Source: Bradyrhizobium sp. CSA112 (GTDB lineage Bacteria > Pseudomonadota > Alphaproteobacteria > Rhizobiales > Xanthobacteraceae). Taken from it: 64,000 nt of DNA. Numbering within the stretch: the first letter of the stretch is position 1; every line of letters begins with the position of its first letter. This document shows, one piece after another, positions 1 to 7,915 of the stretch. Below the pieces are notes generated by a model, which was given only the letters and a program-made list of their open reading frames with translations, ran no database searches and was not told the DNA's origin. The stretch spans positions 124,001 through 188,000 of the forward strand of contig NZ_JAACFS010000007.1 of NCBI RefSeq assembly GCF_029051645.1, given 5' to 3'. Both the position numbers and the translations under genes were made by a program.

Positions 1-2
1 AG

Positions 3-3000
3 GCCGGCCAGCGCGTCATCGCGCTCAACAACATGCGCGAGGACGCCCACCGGTTGATGGTACGGGCGCTGGCTGCTACGGGACGCAAGGCCGAGGCTCT
101 CAAGCACTACCAGGACCTCGTTGCGCTGCTCAGGCGCGAACTGAACACGGAGCCCGATGCTGCGACAAGATCGCTCGCCGCCGAGCTTCGCGCCGCGGAG
201 CCGCCGGGCAGGTCGTCCGCTGAAACGGAGATCGCCAAGCCCACGCTGCCGCAACCCGACCGGTCATCGATTGTGGCGTTGCCCTTTGGCAATATGAGGA
301 GAGACCACGAGAACGCCGACAATCCCGCAGCGGACGGCGATGGAGCATCGTCTGCGGTGGCAGTCGGCTCCGGAAGCCCCGAGCGGCGACAGCTGACGAT
401 CATGGTTTGCAATATGGTCGGGTCGATGCCGCTTTCGGCGCGCCTCGACCCTGAAGACATGCACGATCTCATCGCCGCCTTCCACAAATCGGTCGCCGAT
501 GTTGTTTCGCGCTTCGATGGATTTGTCGCCCAGTACCTGGGCGATGGCGTGCTCGTCTATTTTGGCTACCCCGCTGCTGGCGAGCATGACGCCGAGCAAG
601 CCATGCGTGCGGGCCTTGCCATCCTTGACGCGATCGGCACGTTAAAAGCGTCTCCATGCGTGACTGTTCAGGTGAGCGTTGGCATCGCCACCGGGCTCGT
701 TGTCATCGGCGAGCGGTTAGCGACCGGCGACACACAGCAGTGCGCTGCGATCGGCGAGGCGCCGAACTTGGCAGCGCAGCTGCAGGCCGCGGCAGCGCCC
801 GGCGAGGTCGTGATCGCCGCCAGCACGCATCGGCTGGCGGGGCGGATGTTCGACTGCCGCGCGCTTGCTGCCATCGACGTGAAGGGGCTGCCACAACCGG
901 TGGAGGCGTGGCAGGTGCGCGGCGAGACGGCCGGCGTTAGCCGCTTCGAGGTGCGGCGCGCGGGCGCGCTGACCCCGCTCGTTGGCCGGCAGGAAGAGAT
1001 TGAGCTGCTGCTGCGCCGTTGGGATCTAGCCAAGCTCGGCGAGGGTCGGGTCGTGCTGCTCACGGGCGAGCCCGGCATCGGCAAGTCGCGTATCGCTGAA
1101 AGCCTGCTGGCCGGGTGCGAGGGCGAGCCGCATGCTCGCATTCGATATTTCTGCTCGCCCTACCATGTGCAGAGCCCGCTCTACCCGTTCATCGCACAGC
1201 TCGAGCGGGCCGCGGGCTTCGAACCGGGGAGCAGCGCCAGTGTGAAACTCGACAAATTGGAGGCCTTGCTCAAGCCGACGACGAAAAATGTACTACGCGA
1301 CGTGGTGCTCGTTGCCGAGCTGTTGGGGGTGCCGGCGGACTGGCGCTACCCGGCGTTGGCGATCAGCCCGCAGCAGAAGCGGGAGCTGACTCTCACCGCG
1401 CTTCTCGATCAGCTCGACGGCGCAGCGGCGCAGAGCGCCGTCCTCATCGTGGTCGAGGACGCCCACTGGATTGATCCGACATCCCAGGATTTGCTCGATC
1501 GAATGGTTGCCCGCGCCGCCAACCTGCCGGTGCTGCTGGTCGTCACGGTCCGGCCGGAGCTCCAGCCAACGTGGGTCGGCCAGTCGCATGTGACGATGCT
1601 GCCCTTGAGCCGCCTCGGCCGTCGCGACAGCGCCGGCATTGTTGGCGGTGTCACCAAGGGCAAGGCGCTGCCCGACGCGGTCCTCGATCAGGTCCTTGCG
1701 CACACGGATGGCGTGCCGCTGTTCATCGAGGAGCTGACCAGCGCGCTGCTCGAGAGCGGGCTGTTGCGTGAGACTGCGGACCGCTACGTGCTCGACGGAC
1801 CGCTGCTGCGGCTCGCGATCCCGACGACGCTGCGGGCCGCGCTGGTGGCGCGCCTCGATCGCCTCGCCTCGGTCAAGGGTGTGGCGCAGATCGGCGCCGC
1901 GATCGGACGAGAGTTCTCCCATGAACTGATTAGCGCGGTGGCATCTTTGAGTCCGGAGGACCTCGACGCGGCGCTCGAGCGGCTGACGGTCTCCGGCCTC
2001 ATCTCCCGGCGCGGAACGCCGCCGATCGCGACCTACGCCTTCAAGCACGCGCTGGTGCAGGACGCCGCCTACACCACGATGCTCAAGAGTCGGCGGCGGC
2101 AGTTGCATGCGAGCATCGCCAATGTGCTGGTCGAGCGGTTCCCGGCGCTGGCCGAAACCCTGCCTGAGATTGTCGCCCACCATTTCACCGAGGCCGGGCT
2201 TGCAACGGAGGCGATCGGCCATTGGTTCAAGGCGGGCCAACGCGCCACCGAGCGCTCGGCTGATCAGGAAGCAGTCCGCCATCTTGAGCGAGGATTGGCG
2301 CTTCTGAGGACGCTCCCGGAGTCGGAGGACCGCGATCGCCATGAGCTCGATTTCCAGATCACCTTAGGCACACCTTTGGTGGCAGTGAGTGGATACTCAA
2401 GTCCTGAGGTCGGGGCTGCGAGCGAGCGCGCAATTCTCCTCTCCGAGAAGCTGGATGATGTCGGACACCTGTTTGCGTCGCTCTATGCCCAGTTCTCTTA
2501 CTGCAACACGACCGGCAACACTTACAAGGCACTGGAATTCGCAGAACGCTGCCGGACGCTAGCCATCCGCCAAGGCGACCGGGCGATGCAGCTGATGGCA
2601 CACCGTGGAACCGGGATTGTGTTGTATCAGCTTGGAAAATTTGGACTGGCTCGGAGAGAACTCGAGCAATCTCTTGCGCTATATGATCCCAAGCGTGACC
2701 GATCCCTTGCGGCTCGGTACCTCACTGATCCATTCGCGTCTGCATCGGCATTGTTAGCTTCAATCGCATGGATTTCAGGCTTCCCGGATCGTGCAGCAAA
2801 AATGCAGGTACAAGCTCTCAGCTACGCTGCCGAACTCAATCACGTCAACACAATTGGTTTCGTTCACTTTTTAGCGGGAGCCGCGCTCGAGCAGCTTTTC
2901 GGAAATGTAGCCGCAGTGCTAACTCATACGCAAACCTTGAGTGCTCTTGCGACGGAGCACGGCGTGTTGGCATGGCGGAGCAGCGGGATCATTTTTGAGG

Positions 3001-3500
3001 GCTGGGCCCTCTCATTGACTAGTGGACCGGAGAGCGGCATTTCCCTGATGCAAAAGGGCATTGCCGATGTCGACGCCAAGAACCTGACATTTCTTGTTCC
3101 GCTTTTCACGAGCCTGTTGGCCCAGGTTCGTGGTCGCGCTGGCGACTTCCAGTCAGCCTTGGCTCTGTGCATCGATGCGCGAGAAAGATCACAGCGCTCC
3201 GAACAATACATTTGGGAGGCGGAGCTTCACCGGAATGAAGGCGAGGTGCGGCGCGCCGCCGGACATTCATTGACCGATGTGGAAGAATGTTTTGGTAAGG
3301 CGCTCGACGTGAGCCGCGCGCAGGGCGCCAGGATGTTTGAGCTCCGCGCCGCCACGAGCCTCGCGCGGCTATGGCACGACCACGGAAGGCATGTTGAAGC
3401 CCGTGATCTACTTGCGCCTATCTATGGCTGGTTCACCGAGGGCTTCGACACAGTCGACCTGGAAGATGCCAAAGCGCTGCTTGCTCAATTGAGAGCATAG
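3..3500 (+). CDS. BTAD / adenylate-cyclase-like / AAA ATPase / TPR regulator, 5' end missing
   Basis: The reading frame is already open at the first bases and the ten codons before the first Met (position 33) continue the same helical domain, so the gene starts outside the window. Counting from that Met: residues 1-55 are the end of a bacterial transcriptional activator (BTAD) domain; about 118-300 a class III nucleotide cyclase homology domain; about 318-600 a STAND/AAA_16 ATPase with Walker A GEPGIGKS (about 345) and Walker B VLIVVEDAH (about 469); the rest is TPR-like helices to 1155. The first metal-binding Asp of the cyclase domain is Asn (VCNMVGS, where CDLVGST is usual) and the Arg of the NLAARLQ motif is Gln (NLAAQLQ), while the second Asp (GDGVLVYFG) is kept. 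I infer a signalling ATPase with a probably inactive cyclase domain. Its target is unknown. Confidence 0.88.
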   Translation, partial: AGQRVIALNNMREDAHRLMVRALAATGRKAEALKHYQDLVALLRRELNTEPDAATRSLAAELRAAEPPGRSSAETEIAKPTLPQPDRSSIVALPFGNMRRDHENADNPAADGDGASSAVAVGSGSPERRQLTIMVCNMVGSMPLSARLDPEDMHDLIAAFHKSVADVVSRFDGFVAQYLGDGVLVYFGYPAAGEHDAEQAMRAGLAILDAIGTLKASPCVTVQVSVGIATGLVVIGERLATGDTQQCAAIGEAPNLAAQLQAAAAPGEVVIAASTHRLAGRMFDCRALAAIDVKGLPQPVEAWQVRGETAGVSRFEVRRAGALTPLVGRQEEIELLLRRWDLAKLGEGRVVLLTGEPGIGKSRIAESLLAGCEGEPHARIRYFCSPYHVQSPLYPFIAQLERAAGFEPGSSASVKLDKLEALLKPTTKNVLRDVVLVAELLGVPADWRYPALAISPQQKRELTLTALLDQLDGAAAQSAVLIVVEDAHWIDPTSQDLLDRMVARAANLPVLLVVTVRPELQPTWVGQSHVTMLPLSRLGRRDSAGIVGGVTKGKALPDAVLDQVLAHTDGVPLFIEELTSALLESGLLRETADRYVLDGPLLRLAIPTTLRAALVARLDRLASVKGVAQIGAAIGREFSHELISAVASLSPEDLDAALERLTVSGLISRRGTPPIATYAFKHALVQDAAYTTMLKSRRRQLHASIANVLVERFPALAETLPEIVAHHFTEAGLATEAIGHWFKAGQRATERSADQEAVRHLERGLALLRTLPESEDRDRHELDFQITLGTPLVAVSGYSSPEVGAASERAILLSEKLDDVGHLFASLYAQFSYCNTTGNTYKALEFAERCRTLAIRQGDRAMQLMAHRGTGIVLYQLGKFGLARRELEQSLALYDPKRDRSLAARYLTDPFASASALLASIAWISGFPDRAAKMQVQALSYAAELNHVNTIGFVHFLAGAALEQLFGNVAAVLTHTQTLSALATEHGVLAWRSSGIIFEGWALSLTSGPESGISLMQKGIADVDAKNLTFLVPLFTSLLAQVRGRAGDFQSALALCIDARERSQRSEQYIWEAELHRNEGEVRRAAGHSLTDVEECFGKALDVSRAQGARMFELRAATSLARLWHDHGRHVEARDLLAPIYGWFTEGFDTVDLEDAKALLAQLRA

Positions 3501-3967
3501 GTCTGACTGGATCGCCCTGCTTGAGAGGCGTGTCAGGACGAAATGAGACCTTCACGCTACCTCTGCGTGAGGTGGTGTAGCAAGGGCTATGCCGCCAGCA
3601 TCTGGATGCGCATCAAGCTGGTCAGCCTTGCCAAGGCGCCGCCAGCGATCAACAATGTCACCTTGCCGGCAATGGTGGGCGCGGCTTGGTACATGCTCGG
3701 CGCGCTGCTCCAAAAGAACCGGTCGGACGGCGCGCGCTGACGCTTCGTCACAGCGCGGGCGCCGCGGGAGGAGCAGCGATGGTACGATCACCGCAACGCA
3801 AGCGTGCGGCACGGCCCAAGCAAACAATCTCCAGGCCAGCACGCAAGGCGCGTGCGGCGAAATCCAATCAGCGGTCGCGCGACGGCGCTGGCAACGGCGT
3901 ATTTTCCTGCCTCGGCCGCAGCGAAGCAAACTTCTCCCTGTTCACGCTCGTTTCGTTCCTGCCGCGC
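3501..3967. other. Non-coding or decayed stretch
   Basis: Several short open frames exist on both strands (for example 3543-3740 +), but none has a recognisable domain, a good ribosome binding site or a family match I know. The stretch leads into an acyl-CoA synthetase remnant and is best read as decayed sequence. Confidence 0.4.
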
Positions 3968-4114
3968 TCGGCCGAGATCCATCCGGATTGGATCGCGGTG
4001 ATCCGCGGCGCGCACTTGACGGCGCCGAAGTCGGTGGCGTTCGGGCCGCTGCCGACGACTGCAACCGGCAAGGTGCAGAAGTTCACGTTGAGGGAGCGCA
4101 CGCAAAGCCTATAA
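3968..4114 (+). pseudogene. C-terminal remnant of an acyl-CoA synthetase (AMP-binding family)
   Basis: The last 48 codons of this frame read like the C-terminal lid of acyl-CoA synthetases: an AHLTAPKSVAFGPLP stretch, then the A10 motif TATGKVQK with the catalytic Lys, then KFTLRERT and a stop. Nothing upstream in the frame resembles the remaining roughly 500 residues of such enzymes, so it is a fragment. A second fragment of the same family, from an earlier part of the protein, lies at 7674-7817 on the same strand. The family call rests on motif recognition by eye. Confidence 0.7.
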
Positions 4115-4148
4115 AAATTCACCCCGCAGACCGCCTCTGGATATTGCA

Positions 4149-4724
4149 ATGACCAGTATCTCCACTTTGCCAAGGCGATTGCCGCCGCGGCCTTATCTGG
4201 CGGTCATCCGCGCCATCGACAGGTTCACGACATGGACCGGCTATCTGTTCGTGCTCTTCATCATTCCCCTGGTGTTCGCCAACGTCTACGAGGTTTTCGC
4301 CCGCTATTTCCTCAGAAGCCCCACCGTCTGGGCGCTCGATGTAACGACCATGTCGTATGCGGCGCTCTTCATGCTGGGATCGACGCTGGCGCTTCTCAAG
4401 GGCGCTCACGTGCGCACCGACATGCTGTGGGAAGGGTTTTCGGACCGAACCAAGGGCATGATCGACAGCCTCGCATTCATCCTGTTCTTCCTGCCGGCAA
4501 TGGCCGTGCTGTTCTACATCTCGATCGATGACTTCCTTTACTCGATCTCGATCGACGAGCGCTCGAGCTCCGGGGCCTGGACGCCGATATTGTGGCCGCT
4601 GCGCGGGGTTATCCCGCTCACCGCCTTCATGCTGTCCCTGCAGGGTGTCTCGGAACTCATGAAGAGCCTGTGGGCGTGGCGCACCGGCGAATTCCTGACC
4701 AGGCACGAGAAGATCGAGGTCTGA
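4149..4724 (+). CDS. TRAP transporter small permease subunit (DctQ family)
   Basis: 191 residues with four hydrophobic segments (about 28-50, 65-85, 105-125, 150-170), the usual design of the small membrane subunit of a tripartite ATP-independent periplasmic (TRAP) transporter. DctQ-type features include the WALDVTT stretch after the first loop and a conserved charged cytoplasmic turn (KGAHVRTDM). The stop is two bases before the start of the large permease gene, so the two are co-translated. The binding protein expected to complete the system is encoded leftward just beyond the large permease. Uptake would be driven by a sodium or proton gradient. Substrate is discussed under the binding protein. 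Confidence 0.9.
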   Translation: MTSISTLPRRLPPRPYLAVIRAIDRFTTWTGYLFVLFIIPLVFANVYEVFARYFLRSPTVWALDVTTMSYAALFMLGSTLALLKGAHVRTDMLWEGFSDRTKGMIDSLAFILFFLPAMAVLFYISIDDFLYSISIDERSSSGAWTPILWPLRGVIPLTAFMLSLQGVSELMKSLWAWRTGEFLTRHEKIEV

Positions 4725-4726
4725 AC

Positions 4727-6262
4727 ATGAGCTATTCGGAGCTTCTGGGCCTCATCATGCTCTTCTGCATGGTCGCCGTCATCTTCATCGGATTCCCGAT
4801 CTCCTTCACGCTGCTGTTTCTCGCGATCATCTTCGGCGGCTTGGGCTTGGGCTGGGAGCAGACCTTCAATCTGAGCTACCTGCAGATCTGGGGCACGATG
4901 AAGGACGAGATCTTTCCGGCCGTGCCGCTGTTCATCTTCATGGGGTACATGACCGAACAGGCCGGGCTGATGGAGCGGCTGTTCGGCGCCATGCGCAGCC
5001 TGCTCGCGCCGGTACGCGGCTCGCTCTATCTGGCGGTGATCCTGACCGCGACCATCTTCGCCATGGCGACGGGCATCGTCGGCGCGGCTGTCACGGTGCT
5101 CGGCATCATGGCCGCGCCGATGATGATCAAGACCGGCTACGACGCCCGGCTGTCCGCGGGCGCCATCGCCGCCGGCGGCACACTCGGAATTCTCGTTCCG
5201 CCCAGCGTCATGCTGGTAGTGATGGGCCCGGTCATGGGCGTTCCCGTCAACCTGCTCTACTCGGCAGCGTTCGGCCCGGGCTTTCTGCTCGCCGGCTGCT
5301 ACATCGCCTACACGCTGACCCGAAGCTTCCTGAACCCCGAGCTCGGCCCGGCCATGACGATGGAGGAGCGCGAGGCCGCCTACAGGGAGATGACCACCGA
5401 GAAAGTGGGGATACCGGTACTGGCGCTGGCGCTGCTCTGTCTGGTGGGGCTCGTCTATCTGCTCGCCGATCTGCTGCTCGGTGTTGCCCGCGTTCCCTCT
5501 CTCCCGGTGACGATCGGCCGGATCGACGTGTCGGTTGCTGCGCTGGTGCCGACGCTGCTGGCGGCGTGGGCCTATGTCCGCAACGCCTATCTCCGCGCCG
5601 TCGTGCTGGGCATCGCACCGCTGAGCGCACTGATCGGCTTTACGCTTGGCACCATAGTCGGCGGGCTGGCGACGCCGACCGAGGCCGCCTCCTGCGGGGC
5701 CTTCGGCGCCGCCATCCTGGCGCTGGTCTACCGCCGGCTCAACGTGCGCTCGCTCACGAACGCCGGCATCGGCACGATGGTGACCTCCGCCATGGTGCTG
5801 TTCCTGGCAGTGGCCTCAACCGTGTTCGGCGCCGTCTTCACCAAGCTCGGCTCGGCCAATCTGATCACCAATTTCCTGCTCGCGGTTCCGCTAAGCGACT
5901 GGTGGAAGCTCGCCCTCATCATGGCGATTTTCTTCGTGCTCGGATGGCCATTCGAATGGCCCGTGATCATCCTGGTGTTCTTGCCGATCGCTCTGCCGGT
6001 GGTCGAAAAGCTCCAGCTGGGTCTGGGCAAGCTCGACCTGCTGCTCTGGTTCGGCGCGCTCACCGCCGTCAACATGCAGACCGCTTATCTCAGTCCGCCC
6101 GTCGCCATGTCGGCCTACTATCTGCGCAACGTCGTGCCTAATTGGAGTCTCGGCACGATCTACAAGGGCATGGCCGACTACATGGTAATCCAGGTCTTCG
6201 CCCTCATCCTGCTGCTGGTGTGGCCGCAAATCGCGCTGTGGCTGCCGCATGTGGTGCGGTAG
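4727..6262 (+). CDS. TRAP transporter large permease subunit (DctM family)
   Basis: The ATG at 4727 follows the small-subunit stop by two bases. The frame could open further upstream, but that part only reads the other gene out of frame. The product is 511 residues with a dozen or more hydrophobic segments. DctM features include GFPISFTLL near the N-terminus, a Gly-rich ATGIVGAAVTVLG segment, GGTLGILVPPSVMLV and the C-terminal LSPPVAMSAYYLR. It is longer than typical DctM proteins (about 425), as in the mannitol/chloroaromatic subgroup of TRAP permeases. A strong hairpin lies immediately after the stop. Confidence 0.92.
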   Translation: MSYSELLGLIMLFCMVAVIFIGFPISFTLLFLAIIFGGLGLGWEQTFNLSYLQIWGTMKDEIFPAVPLFIFMGYMTEQAGLMERLFGAMRSLLAPVRGSLYLAVILTATIFAMATGIVGAAVTVLGIMAAPMMIKTGYDARLSAGAIAAGGTLGILVPPSVMLVVMGPVMGVPVNLLYSAAFGPGFLLAGCYIAYTLTRSFLNPELGPAMTMEEREAAYREMTTEKVGIPVLALALLCLVGLVYLLADLLLGVARVPSLPVTIGRIDVSVAALVPTLLAAWAYVRNAYLRAVVLGIAPLSALIGFTLGTIVGGLATPTEAASCGAFGAAILALVYRRLNVRSLTNAGIGTMVTSAMVLFLAVASTVFGAVFTKLGSANLITNFLLAVPLSDWWKLALIMAIFFVLGWPFEWPVIILVFLPIALPVVEKLQLGLGKLDLLLWFGALTAVNMQTAYLSPPVAMSAYYLRNVVPNWSLGTIYKGMADYMVIQVFALILLLVWPQIALWLPHVVR

Positions 6263-6266
6263 CTAG

Positions 6267-6290
6267 AAGGGCGGCGTTGCCGCCGCCCTT
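6267..6290. terminator. Bidirectional hairpin terminator between convergent genes
   Basis: A perfect 10-bp stem, AAGGGCGGCG / CGCCGCCCTT with a TTGC loop, lies between the stop of the large permease (+) and the stop of the binding-protein gene (-). Being self-complementary it can act on both transcripts. There is no long U tract. Confidence 0.75.
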
Positions 6291-6309
6291 CGGTCGGTGT
6301 CCCCTGGTG

Positions 6310-7425
6310 CTATTTACCCTCCTTCGGCGGCCAGTAGTAGTCCGCCTGAAACGCGTAGGGCGGGAACATGAAGCGCTTGGCCGGCACCACTTTGGCGGCA
6401 TAGGCTTTCTGAGAGTCGTAGACCTTCTTGAAGAAGGGATTCTTGGCCGACTCGGCAGCCGCGAATTCATCCCAGGTCTTGAGGAAGGCCTGGTTGATCT
6501 CGGGCGGCGTGGTCAGCAGCTTCACGCTATGCTTCTCCGCGAATTCGGCAATCGCATCCGCATTCTGCCGCTGATAGCTTGCCCACCAACGGAGAAACGT
6601 TTCCGAAAGGGCCGACCTGATGGCTTCCTGGTTCTGGGCCGGCAGGCTGTCCCACACCTCCTTGTTGAAGGCCATCTCGGCCACCGACGCGCTCTCGTGC
6701 ATGCCAGGCGTGTAGTGGTACTTCCACACGGTGTGCAGCCCGAGCCGCTGATCCTCGACGCCGCCGACCCACTCGGCACAATCGATCGTGCCGCGCTCAG
6801 CCGCGGGCAGGATCTCGCCGCCCGGCATGTTGACCACCGCCATGCCCATCTTGGAATAGAGTTCGGCGACGATGCCCGTCTGGCGGCACTTCATGCCCCG
6901 GAAGTCGTTGAGGTCCTTGATCGGACGCTTGAACCAGCCGAGCGCCTGCGGGCTCGGCGGCATGCTGGGGAACGCGACCAGGTTGAGCTTGAGCTCCTTC
7001 TGGTAGAACTCGTTCCAGAGGTCGAGGCCTCCGCCCTCATAGACCCAGCCGATGAAGTCGACAGGATCCATGCCGGCAATGCCGGCAGGGGTATTGGCAA
7101 ACAGGGTCGCAGCCTTGTTCTTGCCGAACCACCAGTAGGAGATGCCCCAAGCGCCATCGATCACCTTCTTGTGCGCTGCATCGAGAATCTCGAACGGTGG
7201 GACGATCGCGCCGCCCGGCAGGGCGTCGATCTTGAGCTGGCCCGCCGTCAACTTGTCCACCCGGTCAGCGAAGAACTTTAGGGCATCCTGCGCCGTGGAC
7301 GACGGGGGTACTGCCGACTGGATCTTTAGCGTTCGAACCTGCTGCGCGTGCGCCGCACCCGCGAGCCCCAAAGTGACGGCGGCCGCGGCAACCAAGGCTG
7401 CTCTTGCAAGCGAAATGTATCTCAT
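6310..7425 (-). CDS. TRAP transporter periplasmic substrate-binding protein (DctP family, TakP-like)
   Basis: 371 residues. The ATG at 7425 is preferred to an upstream Met because AGGGAGGAG precedes it and the product then begins with a clean signal peptide (basic MRYISLAR, hydrophobic core, cleavage near AHAQQ). The mature protein has the DctP fold, with VWKYHYTPGMHE and DCAEWVGGVEDQRLGL resembling the oxoacid-binding TakP / mannitol-chloroaromatic subgroup, so an organic acid is a plausible ligand. It faces the permease genes convergently rather than sharing their operon, so the binding protein and permeases must be transcribed from separate promoters. Confidence 0.9.
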   Translation of the reverse strand: MRYISLARAALVAAAAVTLGLAGAAHAQQVRTLKIQSAVPPSSTAQDALKFFADRVDKLTAGQLKIDALPGGAIVPPFEILDAAHKKVIDGAWGISYWWFGKNKAATLFANTPAGIAGMDPVDFIGWVYEGGGLDLWNEFYQKELKLNLVAFPSMPPSPQALGWFKRPIKDLNDFRGMKCRQTGIVAELYSKMGMAVVNMPGGEILPAAERGTIDCAEWVGGVEDQRLGLHTVWKYHYTPGMHESASVAEMAFNKEVWDSLPAQNQEAIRSALSETFLRWWASYQRQNADAIAEFAEKHSVKLLTTPPEINQAFLKTWDEFAAAESAKNPFFKKVYDSQKAYAAKVVPAKRFMFPPYAFQADYYWPPKEGK

Positions 7426-7673
7426 CAGTTGCTCCTCCCTTTTGGTTATTTCTCCCCTCATGAAAAGCAGGCGAGCTGGCAACCCACCTGCACGAAGCCT
7501 ATGCGAGTTGAGCGCCTTCCGCCAGAGCGATGCAATCCGTGCTTACCTGTCGGCAAGGCGAATTCCCGGAGTTGTTCGAGATGATTCCGGAGAAGAGAGT
7601 GTAGGCCCGCGGTGCCTACGACCCTCATAACTCATGAGCCTTTTGCGTATTTGATTTTCAGTCGTGCAACGGG
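7426..7673. other. Upstream region of the leftward TRAP binding-protein gene
   Basis: This stretch carries the leader of the leftward binding-protein gene. I see no credible coding region. The promoter should lie here but no confident -35/-10 pair could be picked by eye. Confidence 0.35.
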
Positions 7674-7817
7674 CATCCGAACGGCTGCGTGGAGATCATG
7701 AATCGCGAAAGGACATCATCGTCTGAGCGGCGAGAATATCTCCAGCATCGAGGTCGAGCTCGCGCTCTACAAGCACCCGGCGGTGCAGCTCGCCACGCGA
7801 CCGCTGAAGGCAATGTG
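7674..7817 (+). pseudogene. Frameshifted internal remnant of an acyl-CoA synthetase (A8 hinge region)
   Basis: Read across frames, the sequence gives HPNGCVEIMNR, then KDIIV, then SGENISSIEVE followed by LALYKHPAV and RPLKAMW. Acyl-CoA synthetases have this order at the hinge motif A8 (KDxIxxGGENISSxEVE), followed by HPAV and ARPxxKWGE. Two single-base deletions, one before KDIIV and one at an in-frame TGA after it, break the frame, so this is a dead fragment. In an intact gene this part lies roughly 85 codons before the A10 motif found at 3968-4114; here it lies 3.6 kb downstream of it on the same strand. Confidence 0.72.
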
Positions 7818-7915
7818 GTCCGGCAACCGAACTTTGTTGCGGTCGCCAAGCGGTGGTCGAAATCTTGCCCCGCCGGTAAAGCGGTGGCGGCGGGCCGCCG
7901 TCGGAGAGAGCAAAG

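Noticed and set aside
3543..3740. 65-codon plus-strand frame as a small membrane protein
   Set aside because: It has one mildly hydrophobic stretch but no ribosome binding site or recognisable family, and lies in decayed sequence.
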